From the NCBI RefSeq assembly GCF_001641615.1, contig NZ_LRRU01000022.1:1-64000 (forward strand): a DNA stretch of 64,000 nucleotides, written 5' to 3'. Each line of letters starts with the position of its first letter. Position 1 is the first letter of the stretch. Under the pieces are notes generated by a model that worked only from the letters and a program-made list of their open reading frames with translations, searched no databases and had not been told where the DNA came from. The position numbers and the translations under genes were made by a program. This stretch comes from Pseudoalteromonas gelatinilytica. GTDB lineage: Bacteria > Pseudomonadota > Gammaproteobacteria > Enterobacterales > Alteromonadaceae. Of the stretch, positions 23,448 through 33,647 are shown piece by piece.

Positions 23448-25772
23448 ATGGCTGATAAAAAAACTCCTGCAAAAAAGTCGTCTAGTAAACCGAAGGCGTC
23501 GTCAAAAAATACTACCGCTAAACGTTCAAGCTCATCGCAAGCACCAGCGAAAGCGGGTGTGCTACGAAAACTTTGGTCAATTTTTTGGAAATTAACGATG
23601 GCAGTCATTATTGCCATGGTGCTGTATCTTATTTATTTGGATGCAAAAATTACTCGCCAATTTGAAGGCAACAAATGGCAGTTACCCGCACAAGTATATG
23701 CCCGTGCAATGAGCTTTTATCCTGGGCAGTATTTATCTCAGCAAGAGGTCATTTGGGAGCTAAACCGTTTAAATTACTCATCTGTAAATAAGCTAAGCCG
23801 AACAGGTCAGTATGTTAAATCTGCTAACAGTATTAAAGTGTACCGTCGTGAATTTGAGTTTTATGATGGCCTTGAGGATGCACACGTTATTGAGCTGCGT
23901 TTTTCAGGGCAGAAATTAGCAACCATCAAAGATAAATTTGGCCGTCGTTTAAATAATGCTCGATTAGAGCCTGTTCAAATAGCTCGTATTGGTAATGACT
24001 CAAAGCAAGACCGCGAGTTTGTGCCGCTTGATAAATTTCCGCCGATGCTAAAGGACACTTTACTGGTGGTTGAAGATCGTAATTTCTATCAACACCATGG
24101 TGTATCTGTGTGGTCAATTATGCGTGCTTTATACAGTAATATTAAAGCCGGACGTACAGTGCAAGGGGGCAGTACATTAACCCAGCAATTAGCAAAGAAT
24201 ATATACCTTACCCGTGAGCGTTCACTGGTGCGTAAGTTTAATGAAGCGCTTATCGCCTTGATATTAGATTACCGCTACAGCAAAGATGAAATTTTAGAAG
24301 CCTATCTGAATGAAGTGTATTTGGGTCAGTCTTACAATCAAGGTGTTCACGGTATGGGTCTTGCCGCTGAGTTTTATTTTTCAAAGCCTGTGGATGAGCT
24401 TGAATACGACCAAATTGCGCTATTAGTGGCTATGGTTAAAGGTCCTTCATATTACAACCCGCGTCGTTATAGTGAACGTGCAATGGAACGCCGTGATCTA
24501 GTACTACGTTTAATGGTTGAAAATAAGCTAATTGATACCCGTGAATATCGCGCAGCATTAAAGCGCCCTATTGATATTGCACCAATGAAAGACAGCCTGC
24601 AAAAGTCATATCCTGGTTACTTAGAGCTTGTTGACCGTGAGTTAAAACGTCTATTACCCGATCAACAAGTGTTGGATGCGGGGGTTCGAGTATTCACCTA
24701 TTTTGATTTACAAAAGCAAACGGCCATGGAAGAGTCGGTTGAAGCAAGCCTACCATACCTTGAAAAGCGCCCTAATACCGAAGAACTTGAGGCGGCGATG
24801 ATCTCTGTTAACGTTGAAAAGGGTGGGGTATCGGCGTTAGTTGCAGGCCGTGACGTGCGTTATTTTGGTTTTAACCGTGTGCTTGATACCAAACGTAATA
24901 TTGGCTCATTGGTTAAGCCTGCGGTTTATTTAACTGCGTTTGAAAGTGGTCAGTTTAATGTTGCCACATTGGTGGATGACTCACCGCTGCAAGTGACTAA
25001 TGAGCAGGGTAAAGTGTGGCAACCTGAGAACTTCGACAAGCAGTTCCGCGGCCCTATGCCTCTTTATAAAGCATTTAGTAACAGTATTAATATTCCTGCG
25101 GTTAACACGGGTCTTGATGTTGGTGTAGATAAAGTCGCTGATACCTTGAAGCGTTTAGGTGTAGAAGGACGTATTGATCAATACCCGTCGTTACTTTTAG
25201 GTGCACTTGAGCTATCTAGCTTTGAAGTAGCGCAGCTTTATACAACCCTTGCCGCAGATGGTCAGTACCGTGAATTAACGTCTATTTCAGCCCTTACAGA
25301 CTCAGTAGGTAAAGTGCTTTATAAGCATGATGTCAGCTCACAAAAACGCTTTGATGATGCATCAATTTACATGACGAAGTATGCAATGAAGCGCGTGACT
25401 AAAGATGGCACGGCTAAACGCCTAAATGCTCATTTCCCATCGATTCAGCTTGCTGGTAAAACAGGCACTAGTAACGAATTACGCGATAGCTGGTTTGCCG
25501 GTTTTGACCAAAACACCGTGACCGTTGCATGGATTGGCCGCGACGATAACAAGAGCACAGGTTTAACTGGCAGTGTTGGCGCACTAGAAGCTTACATTCG
25601 TTACCTTAAACCACTCAACCCTGAAGCCATAGCAGATACTCGTCCGGCTTCTATTCGTTGGGCATTCATTAATGAAGAAACCGGCCTGCAAGCGCCTCCG
25701 GGTTGTGGCAAAGTGGTGCAGCTCCCCATTCGTGCAAGCGAGTTTGAGCCTAGACCTAATTGTCAGCGTTAA
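23448..25772 (+). CDS. mrcB: Penicillin-binding protein 1B
   Basis: PBP1B is a bifunctional enzyme that polymerises and crosslinks peptidoglycan. The 774-residue protein has a basic Lys/Ser/Ala-rich cytoplasmic tail (1-40), one membrane segment (about 43-65), a UB2H region, and a GT51 domain with the catalytic Glu in VVEDRNFYQHHG (about 208) and QGGSTLTQQLAKN. The transpeptidase domain has SLVK (about 487), SNS and KTGTS. UB2H binds an LpoB-type activator in Enterobacterales. The 3' end overlaps the convergent chemoreceptor gene by 17 bp. Confidence 0.95.
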   Translation: MADKKTPAKKSSSKPKASSKNTTAKRSSSSQAPAKAGVLRKLWSIFWKLTMAVIIAMVLYLIYLDAKITRQFEGNKWQLPAQVYARAMSFYPGQYLSQQEVIWELNRLNYSSVNKLSRTGQYVKSANSIKVYRREFEFYDGLEDAHVIELRFSGQKLATIKDKFGRRLNNARLEPVQIARIGNDSKQDREFVPLDKFPPMLKDTLLVVEDRNFYQHHGVSVWSIMRALYSNIKAGRTVQGGSTLTQQLAKNIYLTRERSLVRKFNEALIALILDYRYSKDEILEAYLNEVYLGQSYNQGVHGMGLAAEFYFSKPVDELEYDQIALLVAMVKGPSYYNPRRYSERAMERRDLVLRLMVENKLIDTREYRAALKRPIDIAPMKDSLQKSYPGYLELVDRELKRLLPDQQVLDAGVRVFTYFDLQKQTAMEESVEASLPYLEKRPNTEELEAAMISVNVEKGGVSALVAGRDVRYFGFNRVLDTKRNIGSLVKPAVYLTAFESGQFNVATLVDDSPLQVTNEQGKVWQPENFDKQFRGPMPLYKAFSNSINIPAVNTGLDVGVDKVADTLKRLGVEGRIDQYPSLLLGALELSSFEVAQLYTTLAADGQYRELTSISALTDSVGKVLYKHDVSSQKRFDDASIYMTKYAMKRVTKDGTAKRLNAHFPSIQLAGKTGTSNELRDSWFAGFDQNTVTVAWIGRDDNKSTGLTGSVGALEAYIRYLKPLNPEAIADTRPASIRWAFINEETGLQAPPGCGKVVQLPIRASEFEPRPNCQR

Positions 25773-27594
25773 ACTTGGCCATTGAATTATTTAGCTCAAC
25801 ACAAAGTTGAGCTAAATTTTGTACGCTATCCATTGCCATTAGTGCACTTTTCTCAGTATCTTTGGCAAGATCTCTGACATCTTCAGCGTGGTGTAAAGCG
25901 TTTTGAATGGCAGTGCCTTGCTGGCTGACTTGCACTGCAATTTGTTTTCCTTGCATGCCAATATCAGACATTGATGCTGCGACAGCTAATAAGTTATCTT
26001 TAGTGTGCTCAGCGCTTTGTGAACCTTGCTCCATCTTCTGTACACTTGCTTGCATTTTATCTTGGGTGAGTTTTGTTGCCCCCTGTAGCGAATTAATTAT
26101 TTGATGGATCTCATGAGTTTGCTGCTGAGTGCGTTTTGCAAGTGTTCTTACCTCATCTGCGACTACGGCAAAGCCACGGCCTTGCTCACCGGCTCTGGCT
26201 GCTTCAATAGCTGCATTCAATGCAAGTAGGTTAGTTTGCTCGGCAATTTCATTAATACCATTACTCACGCTGCTAATCGCTTGGCTATCTTTCGCTAGTA
26301 AAGCTAAAGCGGCAAGACCCTCGTTAAACTCCTGCTGTAAAAGGCTCATATGTGTGGCTAAGTGTGCACTTTCATCTGCCCCTTTTTGCACTTGCTTAGC
26401 GGCTGACGAGGCTAACTCAATGGCTTGTGATGCAGACACTTCAACATGCTCTGCTGCTTGATTCATTTCAGATAACGATTGGCTAATCGTGGTAACTCTT
26501 TGCTGTTGTATTTGCACATCTTGATTCGTTTTTTCCGAATGATTCGTAACGCTATTCGTTGTTGCTATGACACTATTTGTTGTGTGTCTAACTTCATTCA
26601 CCATTAAAGTAAATGATGCCAGTACATGATTAAATTCTTTACCAATTGTGGTTAGTTCATCATGTCCCGTTACGTTTAAGCGTGCTGATATATCACCTTG
26701 TGCTGCGCGGTTAGCCGTTTTAGAAAACAGATCTAATGTATCAACAACGAGCCGATAAAAGCCAAGCATTAAGTAACTGGCAATCATCAAAGACAAAAGA
26801 GCAGCTGCAATAACTAGATACAGTATGAATTGCTGCTGGCTTAACTTGTCGCTGATGATGCGCATAAGAGTGGGTTCAGTGGTTGCTATATAGCGCTCAA
26901 TGCTTTCTTTTAAGCTGGTTTTTAAACTTAAAAATTGTGCTTGGCTCAATTCAATCGTATCTGGCTCGAGCAGCTTCTGAGTTATCTGTTGTGAGAACTG
27001 AGTTATGTTTTCAATGAGTGCCTCAGCAGCAGGGGAAAGCTGCTCTTTTAAGTTACTATCTTGTTCAATTGCAATCGTGAACGCATCTTTAAATTGCGAT
27101 GATAGTTGCGGTAGCGCTTTAATTTGATTGGATAAAGTAATAAAACTTGCAGGTGTGAACTGGCCCTGTTTTAGTACTTGCTCAGTGCTCTGATAGGTTT
27201 CATTCAGGTGATAGATTATGTCAGGTAAGTGAGTGACAAGGGTGCGATTTAAATAATTGATTGCTAAATTTTGACTGACTGCTAATTGTGACTCAATTGA
27301 TACTTGCTCCAGAATATTGCCAGTATTGTTAGCATTTTTTAAATACCCAAGTTGCTGCGCTGAGCTCTGCATTGCTTGTTGATTGTTATCGACAACATGT
27401 GTCAACAGCAAACGGTAACTCGTAATTCCTTTGTACTGTTGTTGTGAAATTTTAATATTTTGATTTAAAAGGCTTATTAAGAAAAACAAGCTAAGGCAAA
27501 GTGGGAAAACCAATAAACCAAATAGTAAAGTTATTTTGTGTTTGTACTTAAGTTGCGCCATTAAATTAACAGCAGGTGTAATTAGCCTATTCAC
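25756..27594 (-). CDS. Methyl-accepting chemotaxis protein
   Basis: This is a membrane chemoreceptor of 612 residues. TM1 lies at about 22-43, a mostly helical periplasmic sensor domain of some 220 residues follows, and TM2 is near 260-282. A HAMP domain comes next (FSKTANRAAQGDISARLNVTGHDELTTIG). The cytoplasmic signalling hairpin tip has the highly conserved EQTNLLALNAAIEAARAGEQ. The ligand cannot be predicted. The C-terminus has no CheR/CheB docking pentapeptide. The 3' end overlaps mrcB by 17 bp on the other strand. Confidence 0.93.
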   Translation of the reverse strand: MNRLITPAVNLMAQLKYKHKITLLFGLLVFPLCLSLFFLISLLNQNIKISQQQYKGITSYRLLLTHVVDNNQQAMQSSAQQLGYLKNANNTGNILEQVSIESQLAVSQNLAINYLNRTLVTHLPDIIYHLNETYQSTEQVLKQGQFTPASFITLSNQIKALPQLSSQFKDAFTIAIEQDSNLKEQLSPAAEALIENITQFSQQITQKLLEPDTIELSQAQFLSLKTSLKESIERYIATTEPTLMRIISDKLSQQQFILYLVIAAALLSLMIASYLMLGFYRLVVDTLDLFSKTANRAAQGDISARLNVTGHDELTTIGKEFNHVLASFTLMVNEVRHTTNSVIATTNSVTNHSEKTNQDVQIQQQRVTTISQSLSEMNQAAEHVEVSASQAIELASSAAKQVQKGADESAHLATHMSLLQQEFNEGLAALALLAKDSQAISSVSNGINEIAEQTNLLALNAAIEAARAGEQGRGFAVVADEVRTLAKRTQQQTHEIHQIINSLQGATKLTQDKMQASVQKMEQGSQSAEHTKDNLLAVAASMSDIGMQGKQIAVQVSQQGTAIQNALHHAEDVRDLAKDTEKSALMAMDSVQNLAQLCVELNNSMAKFNADN

Positions 27595-27698
27595 AGTTGC
27601 CTCGAAACATTGTCAGTCGAAACTAGATAGACCGAGTTTAGGGCATATATTATTCAAAAATGTTAGAAAGTGATTGTTGTAATGGTTGTTATTAAAAT

Positions 27699-27722
27699 AA
27701 AAGCCTCAAAAAGAGGCTTTTA
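27699..27722. terminator. Terminator after the TonB-dependent receptor gene
   Basis: AAAGCCTC / GAGGCTTTT with a loop of A residues lies 34 bp past the receptor stop. On the minus strand the T run is TTTTATTTT. Confidence 0.82.
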
Positions 27723-27755
27723 GAGTCATTGCTTTTCTTACTAATTTAATGGAAA

Positions 27756-30683
27756 TTAAAAGTCGTAAGAAGCAGATAGTTGGACTCGACGAGGAGATTG
27801 ATAACTTTGCGCTAAGCCAAATGTTGCACTGTCATCACCAGCCGCCACTTCAGCAACTTCGTCATAACGAGTTGCTGTAGATGCATCAAATACATTGAAA
27901 ATATCTAATGCGAAGCGTACTTTTTGATCATTGAAATGCAAGTTGTACGTAAAGTTAAGATCTAATCGAGCTGTCCAGGGAGTTGTTCCCATGCTGCCGC
28001 GAGGGTAGCGTTGATCGCCTACATAATAGGTGTCGCCATAAGAATATTTGTCTGGGTCTGGTGTATACCCTGCACCTAACGCTGTCCAAGGACGACCTGA
28101 AGCAACATTTAAGTTTGCACCTATTAAGAAGTCTTCAGTAACTGCATATGCACCGTAAACTTTAATATTGTGACGACGGTCCGCTGGTAAGTTACCGTTA
28201 GCACCATCCATTAGATAAGGGTAATCCCAGTCTTGTGTTAAACCTGCATCATCTTGACCATTATCAGATTTAACAAACCCTTCTGTGTTACCGTAGTTAT
28301 GAGACCAAGTGTAAAGGGCTTTTAATGACCAAACTTTATCCCAGCTCTTCTCAATTGAAAGGTCAACAGCAGCGTAACGACGCTTCGCATCTGGATAACC
28401 TAGCTCTTCAGCCGTGAAGCTATACTCTTCAGTTACACCGTCACCATCTAGGTCGAAGTTAAATGTTGCACCATTACCTGGGTTAAATAAGAACCAGTTT
28501 TCACCAAGGTACTCTCCATCTTCATCAGTAAAGATATATGAGCCATCATCAATTTGATTGCCCAGTGTGCGGTATGTACCTTTGATGCTCCAAGACCAAT
28601 CATCATTTATAGCCGCCTGATAACCAACAATAATTTCATCATTGTACATTGGCTCAAGATCTTTATCTGCTAAGGTATTTGATGCTTTTGCAGTACCGTC
28701 ACCACCATTTGAAATAGCGATATCACCTAATTGATTGCTCAAACCTACAGGAGTACCGTCAGGATTAAGACCTTCATACTCGTACCAAGTTTGAATATAT
28801 GTTTCAGCACCAGCAAGACGAATATTGGTATTTGCAGCAACTGGTAAATAATAGCGACCTGCGGTAACGAATAATTTACTATCGCCATCACCGTTAATAT
28901 CCCAAGATGCACCTAACCTTGGAGCAATCTGGTTGTCTATAGAAACAAACTCATCGCCATCCGCGTTGTAGTTTGTGAAGCTGTCATTACGTAGACCTAA
29001 AGTTAGTGTTAGGGTATCAGTAACAGCCCATTGGTCTTCAATATAAATCGCCCAGTTTTCAACTTCGAATTCACCGCCATTCTTATAGTCACGAACACGA
29101 GTTGTTTTCATTTCTTCCGGCAGGACATAGCCATTAGGAAGACGAGCACCTTCTTCGTATGTTCTGTAATAATAGTAAACACCACCAGAGTTAATCGTAG
29201 TTGCATTTGATGTATTGGTTTCTGAGTCATAACCAAATCTTAATGTATGCTCATCATTTAAGTACCAATCAAAGTCAACACGCAATTGCTCTCGTTTATC
29301 TTCATTAGAGCCTACGGTGAAGTTTACATAACAAGTAGTATCAACACCTAAGTCCGCGTCATAGCCGGTAGGGCAGTCATCAAAGTCTGAGTAATCAGTT
29401 TCTGAGAATTTAACTTCACCGTACATAGCAGACACGCTTAAGTCATCAGTCAGATTACCTGTATAACGTACTGCAAAACTTTCACCACCGCGCTTGTGAT
29501 AAGCTGTACCGCCATCTAATGTGTAGTTACCAGTACCATTCGGGTCTTCGATTGTGCTTTCAGAGTATGTGCGTTCATCACTAAAACCCCAAAGCATTAA
29601 TTGATGATCCTCATTAATGTTCCAGTCAATACGGGCTAGATAGTAAGGGTCATCATCTTTTTCTTTTGTTAGAGAAGTTTGAGAAGCGTTACCGTATTCT
29701 TCTTCATTATCTCGGAAGGTATAAATCCCATAGAAGAAAAGCGTATCTTCAATTAACGCACCAGATGCATAAATGTTTGTTTCAAATGAGTTTACATAGT
29801 CATCTTGGTTGTTTACATATAAATCACCAATACAGTGCCCATCAGCATCTTCACAACGATCATTTTGTAAGTAAACTGAATTTGGTGATTGCTCTCGCAA
29901 TGAATCAGGCGAGTAAATTGATTCAACACCAAAGTGAAAATCATTAGTACCTGATTTTGTTACGGCAGAGATTAGGCCACCTGTAGTTCGACCAAACTCA
30001 GATGAATAACCACCCGTTTTTACTTGGAAACTATCATATGCAGAGAATGGGATTGTCGCGCCACCCAAGCCATTACGGAAGTTAGTCATATTCAGACCAT
30101 TTACGTAATAAGCATTTTCAGCAACAGATGAGCCTCCAAAAGATGCTTGATCGCCAAATCGGCTATCACCTTCAGTTGCACCCGGTGCTAGTAAAGCAAC
30201 CGATGTTAGTGAGCGAGCGACTGGTAATAATTCAAGCTCTTCTGAGCTAATGTTCAATGATGATTCAGTAACAGAAACATCAACAGCTCGAACTGCGCCA
30301 CCAACAACTGCAATACGTTCAATATTACCTTCAACTAATGGTATTTCGAGAAGTGCAGTTTTACCGACACCGATAATTACATCGTTGATCTGCGCTTTTT
30401 CAAAACCAGCCTGTGACACTGTTACGTTGTACTTACCTACAGGCACTTGGTTAAGGTTGAACTGACCATTTGCATCTGCAATGAGAGTTTTTTCATAACC
30501 TTTAGTTTTATCGGTAATAGTGATTGTTGCGCCTGCTAAAGAAACGCCAGACTGAGTTATGAGATTACCTTTGATTGCCCCATTAACATTGTCAGCCATG
30601 GCTGGCATAGCTGCACTTAAGGTCATCGCAACAGCAGCAGCTGTAAACGAACGCTTAAATGTTTTTGAAAAGTTGTTTTTCAT
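27756..30683 (-). CDS. Oar-like TonB-dependent receptor with carboxypeptidase-regulatory domain
   Basis: This is a large outer-membrane protein of 975 residues. A signal peptide ends near residue 30 (AAMPAMADN). A carboxypeptidase regulatory-like beta-sandwich follows at about 33-120 (GNLITQSGVSLAGATITITD), then a plug domain (VNGLNMTNFRNGLGG, then FGRTTGGLISAVTKSGTNDFHFG). The rest is a beta-barrel with an aromatic C-terminal end, SASYDF. Such receptors import large substrates, often peptides or glycans, using TonB-ExbBD. The substrate is unknown. It stands alone behind a long AT-rich leader. Confidence 0.9.
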   Translation of the reverse strand: MKNNFSKTFKRSFTAAAVAMTLSAAMPAMADNVNGAIKGNLITQSGVSLAGATITITDKTKGYEKTLIADANGQFNLNQVPVGKYNVTVSQAGFEKAQINDVIIGVGKTALLEIPLVEGNIERIAVVGGAVRAVDVSVTESSLNISSEELELLPVARSLTSVALLAPGATEGDSRFGDQASFGGSSVAENAYYVNGLNMTNFRNGLGGATIPFSAYDSFQVKTGGYSSEFGRTTGGLISAVTKSGTNDFHFGVESIYSPDSLREQSPNSVYLQNDRCEDADGHCIGDLYVNNQDDYVNSFETNIYASGALIEDTLFFYGIYTFRDNEEEYGNASQTSLTKEKDDDPYYLARIDWNINEDHQLMLWGFSDERTYSESTIEDPNGTGNYTLDGGTAYHKRGGESFAVRYTGNLTDDLSVSAMYGEVKFSETDYSDFDDCPTGYDADLGVDTTCYVNFTVGSNEDKREQLRVDFDWYLNDEHTLRFGYDSETNTSNATTINSGGVYYYYRTYEEGARLPNGYVLPEEMKTTRVRDYKNGGEFEVENWAIYIEDQWAVTDTLTLTLGLRNDSFTNYNADGDEFVSIDNQIAPRLGASWDINGDGDSKLFVTAGRYYLPVAANTNIRLAGAETYIQTWYEYEGLNPDGTPVGLSNQLGDIAISNGGDGTAKASNTLADKDLEPMYNDEIIVGYQAAINDDWSWSIKGTYRTLGNQIDDGSYIFTDEDGEYLGENWFLFNPGNGATFNFDLDGDGVTEEYSFTAEELGYPDAKRRYAAVDLSIEKSWDKVWSLKALYTWSHNYGNTEGFVKSDNGQDDAGLTQDWDYPYLMDGANGNLPADRRHNIKVYGAYAVTEDFLIGANLNVASGRPWTALGAGYTPDPDKYSYGDTYYVGDQRYPRGSMGTTPWTARLDLNFTYNLHFNDQKVRFALDIFNVFDASTATRYDEVAEVAAGDDSATFGLAQSYQSPRRVQLSASYDF

Positions 30684-31133
30684 TGAGCTTTCCCTGTGAA
30701 ATTTTAGATTTGTTGTTATTTGTTAATAACCTTCACACCTTGCATTTATTTTTCTAAGGTTTTTACCTTCAAATAAAGGGTGAAACAAATTGGTAACACA
30801 TTAGGAACATACTGATCAATTATTTATATTATAAATGCGATAAAACAACATAAAAACGGCTTGGAACGATCTAAATTGGTATTTAAATTGGTTTTATATA
30901 CAAAAATAAAACAAATGTAATTATATGTAATTTTCTTAAGTATTTCTTAATTCTAGGTTTATTTATTTTAAAACAGTGAGTTGGGATGGTTTTATGTGTG
31001 TTTTAGTTACAATGAAAATAAAAATGCACCAATGATATACTTGCTATGTATAAATAATGTTTTAATTGTAATATTTTATTGATTTTTATTTTCCGGTGGG
31101 GATGTATTTATATTATATTTTGGGGCATCGAAG
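30684..31133. other. Long AT-rich non-coding region upstream of the TonB-dependent receptor
   Basis: About 450 bp without a convincing gene on either strand. It is very AT-rich and contains several A/T tracts. It must hold the promoter of the receptor gene, which runs leftward from 30683, where AGGGAAA lies in front of the ATG. I see no clear Fur box, riboswitch or tRNA in it. Confidence 0.6.
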
Positions 31134-31162
31134 AATAGGCCACCGATTAAAGTGACCTATTT
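31134..31162. terminator. Terminator after hemL
   Basis: AATAGG-C-CAC / GTG-A-CCTATT forms a stem 12 bp past the hemL stop. On the minus strand it follows an A-rich stretch and is followed by TTCTTCG, so it is a moderate terminator. Confidence 0.6.
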
Positions 31163-31173
31163 TATTTTTTAGA

Positions 31174-32454
31174 TTAAAGCTTCGCGAATGCGCGCTCTGC
31201 AGCTGCAATGGTGTCGTTGATCTCTTTTTCAGAGTGTTCAGCGCACACAAAGCCAGCTTCAAACGCTGAAGGAGCTAGGTAAACTCCTTCTTCAAGCATT
31301 AAGTGGAAGAACTTTTTGAAGCGCTCTAAATCACACTCAGTCGCTTGTTGGTAGCTAGTTACTTTTTCTTTATCAGTAAAGAAGAAGCCGTACATACCAC
31401 CTGCATAGTTTGTTGTAAGTGCAATGCCTGCTTTTTTCGCAGCGGCTTCAAAGCCTTCACAAATTGCTTTACTTTTAGCTTCTAGTTCATCGTGTAAACC
31501 TTCAGCACATAATAGCTCAAGTGACTTTAAGCCTGCTGCCATGGCAATTGGGTTGCCTGATAATGTACCCGCTTGATAAACAGGGCCAACAGGTGCGATG
31601 AAATCCATGATTTCTTTCTTACCGCCAAATGCACCCACTGGCATACCGCCACCGATTACTTTACCTAAACACGTTAGGTCTGGTTTGATGTTGTAGTAAG
31701 CTTGTGCGCCACCTAAGGCAACACGGAAACCTGTCATTACTTCATCAAAAATAAGCACAGATTTGTATTCATCACACACCTCACGCAGACCTTCTAAGAA
31801 GCCTGGTACAGGTGGAATACAGTTCATGTTGCCAGCAACTGGCTCAACGATGATACAAGCGATTTCGTCAGCGTATTTTGCAAAAATTGCTTTTACTTCA
31901 TCAAGGTTGTTAAACGACACAGTTAAGGTGTGCTTAGCAAAATCTTCAGGAATACCTGGTGAGTTAGGTACACCCATAGTCAGTGCGCCTGAGCCTGCTT
32001 TTACTAGTAGTGAGTCAGCATGACCGTGGTAACAGCCTTCAAACTTTAAGATTTTGTCACGGCCAGTGAAACCACGTGCTAAGCGAATCGCACTCATTGT
32101 AGCTTCAGTCCCTGAGCTTACCATACGAACTTTTTCGATAGATGGTACTAGCTCTTTTACTTTTTCGGCCATTAAGATTTCAGTTTCGGTTGGCGCACCA
32201 TAGCTTAGGCCATTTTCAACGGCTTCTAATACCGCTTGTTTAATGGCAGGGTGGTTATGACCCATGATCATTGGTCCCCATGAACCAACGTAATCGATAT
32301 AACGGTTACCATCAGCATCAAAGGTAAAAGGGCCTTCTGCTTTAGTGATGAATAAAGGAGTACCGCCAACGCCATTGAAGGCACGAACTGGTGAGTTAAC
32401 ACCGCCTGGGATTGATTCTTGCGCGCGATTAAAAAGATCTTGGCTAATTGTCAT
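31174..32454 (-). CDS. hemL: Glutamate-1-semialdehyde 2,1-aminomutase
   Basis: HemL makes 5-aminolevulinate from glutamate 1-semialdehyde, a PLP-dependent step of tetrapyrrole synthesis. The 426-residue protein has the usual length, with SIPGGVNSPVRAFNGVGG at 14-31, MVSSGTEATMSAIRLARG near 117 and LGKVIGGGMPVGAFGG near 263, where the Lys binds PLP. It supplies precursor for heme. Nearby hemJ is also a heme gene. The order hemL-clc-erpA is familiar from other gammaproteobacteria, although here pyrB and hemJ lie in between. Confidence 0.97.
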   Translation of the reverse strand: MTISQDLFNRAQESIPGGVNSPVRAFNGVGGTPLFITKAEGPFTFDADGNRYIDYVGSWGPMIMGHNHPAIKQAVLEAVENGLSYGAPTETEILMAEKVKELVPSIEKVRMVSSGTEATMSAIRLARGFTGRDKILKFEGCYHGHADSLLVKAGSGALTMGVPNSPGIPEDFAKHTLTVSFNNLDEVKAIFAKYADEIACIIVEPVAGNMNCIPPVPGFLEGLREVCDEYKSVLIFDEVMTGFRVALGGAQAYYNIKPDLTCLGKVIGGGMPVGAFGGKKEIMDFIAPVGPVYQAGTLSGNPIAMAAGLKSLELLCAEGLHDELEAKSKAICEGFEAAAKKAGIALTTNYAGGMYGFFFTDKEKVTSYQQATECDLERFKKFFHLMLEEGVYLAPSAFEAGFVCAEHSEKEINDTIAAAERAFAKL

Positions 32455-32491
32455 GAATAGTCCTATTAGGTTGTCACGTTAAATGAGTTGG

Positions 32492-32517
32492 TTTGCGAGG
32501 GCTCAACGAGCCCCAAA
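32492..32517. other. Hairpin between pyrB and hemL
   Basis: GGGCTC / GAGCCC with an AAC loop forms a strong stem extended by TTTG / CAAA with mismatches. It lacks a T run on the minus strand, so it may be an mRNA processing or stabilising structure and not a simple terminator. Confidence 0.5.
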
Positions 32518-32526
32518 CGAAGCAAG

Positions 32527-33543
32527 TTAGCTATTACGTTTACGGCTAAACCAAGGCACGTCGACTTCATATTGCTCAACTTTGTCAGCAACATCTAAGG
32601 TTAGAGCAAACAACGCCATGCGAATTAACACGCCATTTTGTACTTGGCGGAAAATTGCTAGGTTGTCGTTGCTATTTAAATCGTTATCAAGCTCGTTTGC
32701 CTCTAAACGGCTGTCACGAGGGAGTGGGTGCATCAATACAGAGTTTGGCTTACAGTGTGCGTTGTAAATAGCCTGACTGATACGGAAACCACCACGGTAT
32801 TTGTTAGCTTCTTCTTGTGAAGGGAAGCGCTCTTCTTGGATACGGGTTTGATACACAATATCGGCCGCCAAATTGCCTTCCATTTTATCAACAACTTGAA
32901 TTTTATGGCCTGCGTTATCAACGGCATCTAAAATGTAGTCTGGCATTTGTAAGCCATCAGGTGCCACCATAGAGAATTTAACGTCTTTATAATGACACAG
33001 TAATTTAGATAAAGAGTGCACAGTACGGCCATATTTTAAATCACCCACTAAGGCAATATGCATACCGTCGATACCTTGGTTGAAACGGCCAAGTTCACGT
33101 TCAATCGTTAATAAGTCAAGTAAGGCTTGAGTTGGGTGCTCATTCGGGCCGTCACCGCCATTAATCACTGGCACGTCACACCCGGTGGCAAACTCAGCAA
33201 CAGAGCCTGCGTCAGGGTGGCGCATTGCGACTGCATCTGCATACGCTGAGATAACGCGAGCGGTGTCATACAAAGACTCACCTTTTGCAAGCGCTGAGCT
33301 TTGCATGCCTGTTGTTTCGCGGACTAAACCACCTAGTAAGTTAAATGCCGTACCAAAACTTACGCGAGTACGCGTGCTTGGTTCAAAGAACAAGTTCGCT
33401 AAAATTGCGCCCTCTAAAACATTGGTGCGCTTTTGCTTTTTAGCATAAGGCTCCATTTTCTTAGCAACTGCAAAAATACGTTCAATACAATCTCGATCAA
33501 GCTGATTGACCGACAGGATATTTTCACCTTGGAAACTTAGCAT
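32527..33543 (-). CDS. pyrB: Aspartate carbamoyltransferase catalytic chain
   Basis: PyrB condenses carbamoyl phosphate with aspartate in pyrimidine synthesis. The 338-residue protein has FEPSTRTRVSF near 53 (carbamoyl phosphate site), HPDAGSVAEFA near 109, GPNEHPTQALLDLLTI near 133 and MHPLPRDSRLEANE near 273 (aspartate site). It is longer than the 311-residue Escherichia coli chain, and no pyrI regulatory gene follows, so it probably belongs to the class without a separate regulatory subunit. Confidence 0.95.
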   Translation of the reverse strand: MLSFQGENILSVNQLDRDCIERIFAVAKKMEPYAKKQKRTNVLEGAILANLFFEPSTRTRVSFGTAFNLLGGLVRETTGMQSSALAKGESLYDTARVISAYADAVAMRHPDAGSVAEFATGCDVPVINGGDGPNEHPTQALLDLLTIERELGRFNQGIDGMHIALVGDLKYGRTVHSLSKLLCHYKDVKFSMVAPDGLQMPDYILDAVDNAGHKIQVVDKMEGNLAADIVYQTRIQEERFPSQEEANKYRGGFRISQAIYNAHCKPNSVLMHPLPRDSRLEANELDNDLNSNDNLAIFRQVQNGVLIRMALFALTLDVADKVEQYEVDVPWFSRKRNS

Positions 33544-33647
33544 GGGGTTTGTTCCTAATCACATTTATAGGGCGCTGGCACTCGGTATGGGAGGCCGCAT
33601 AAATTTGCGCAGTACTATAGCAAATTTTTAGCGTACACAGCAGCAAA

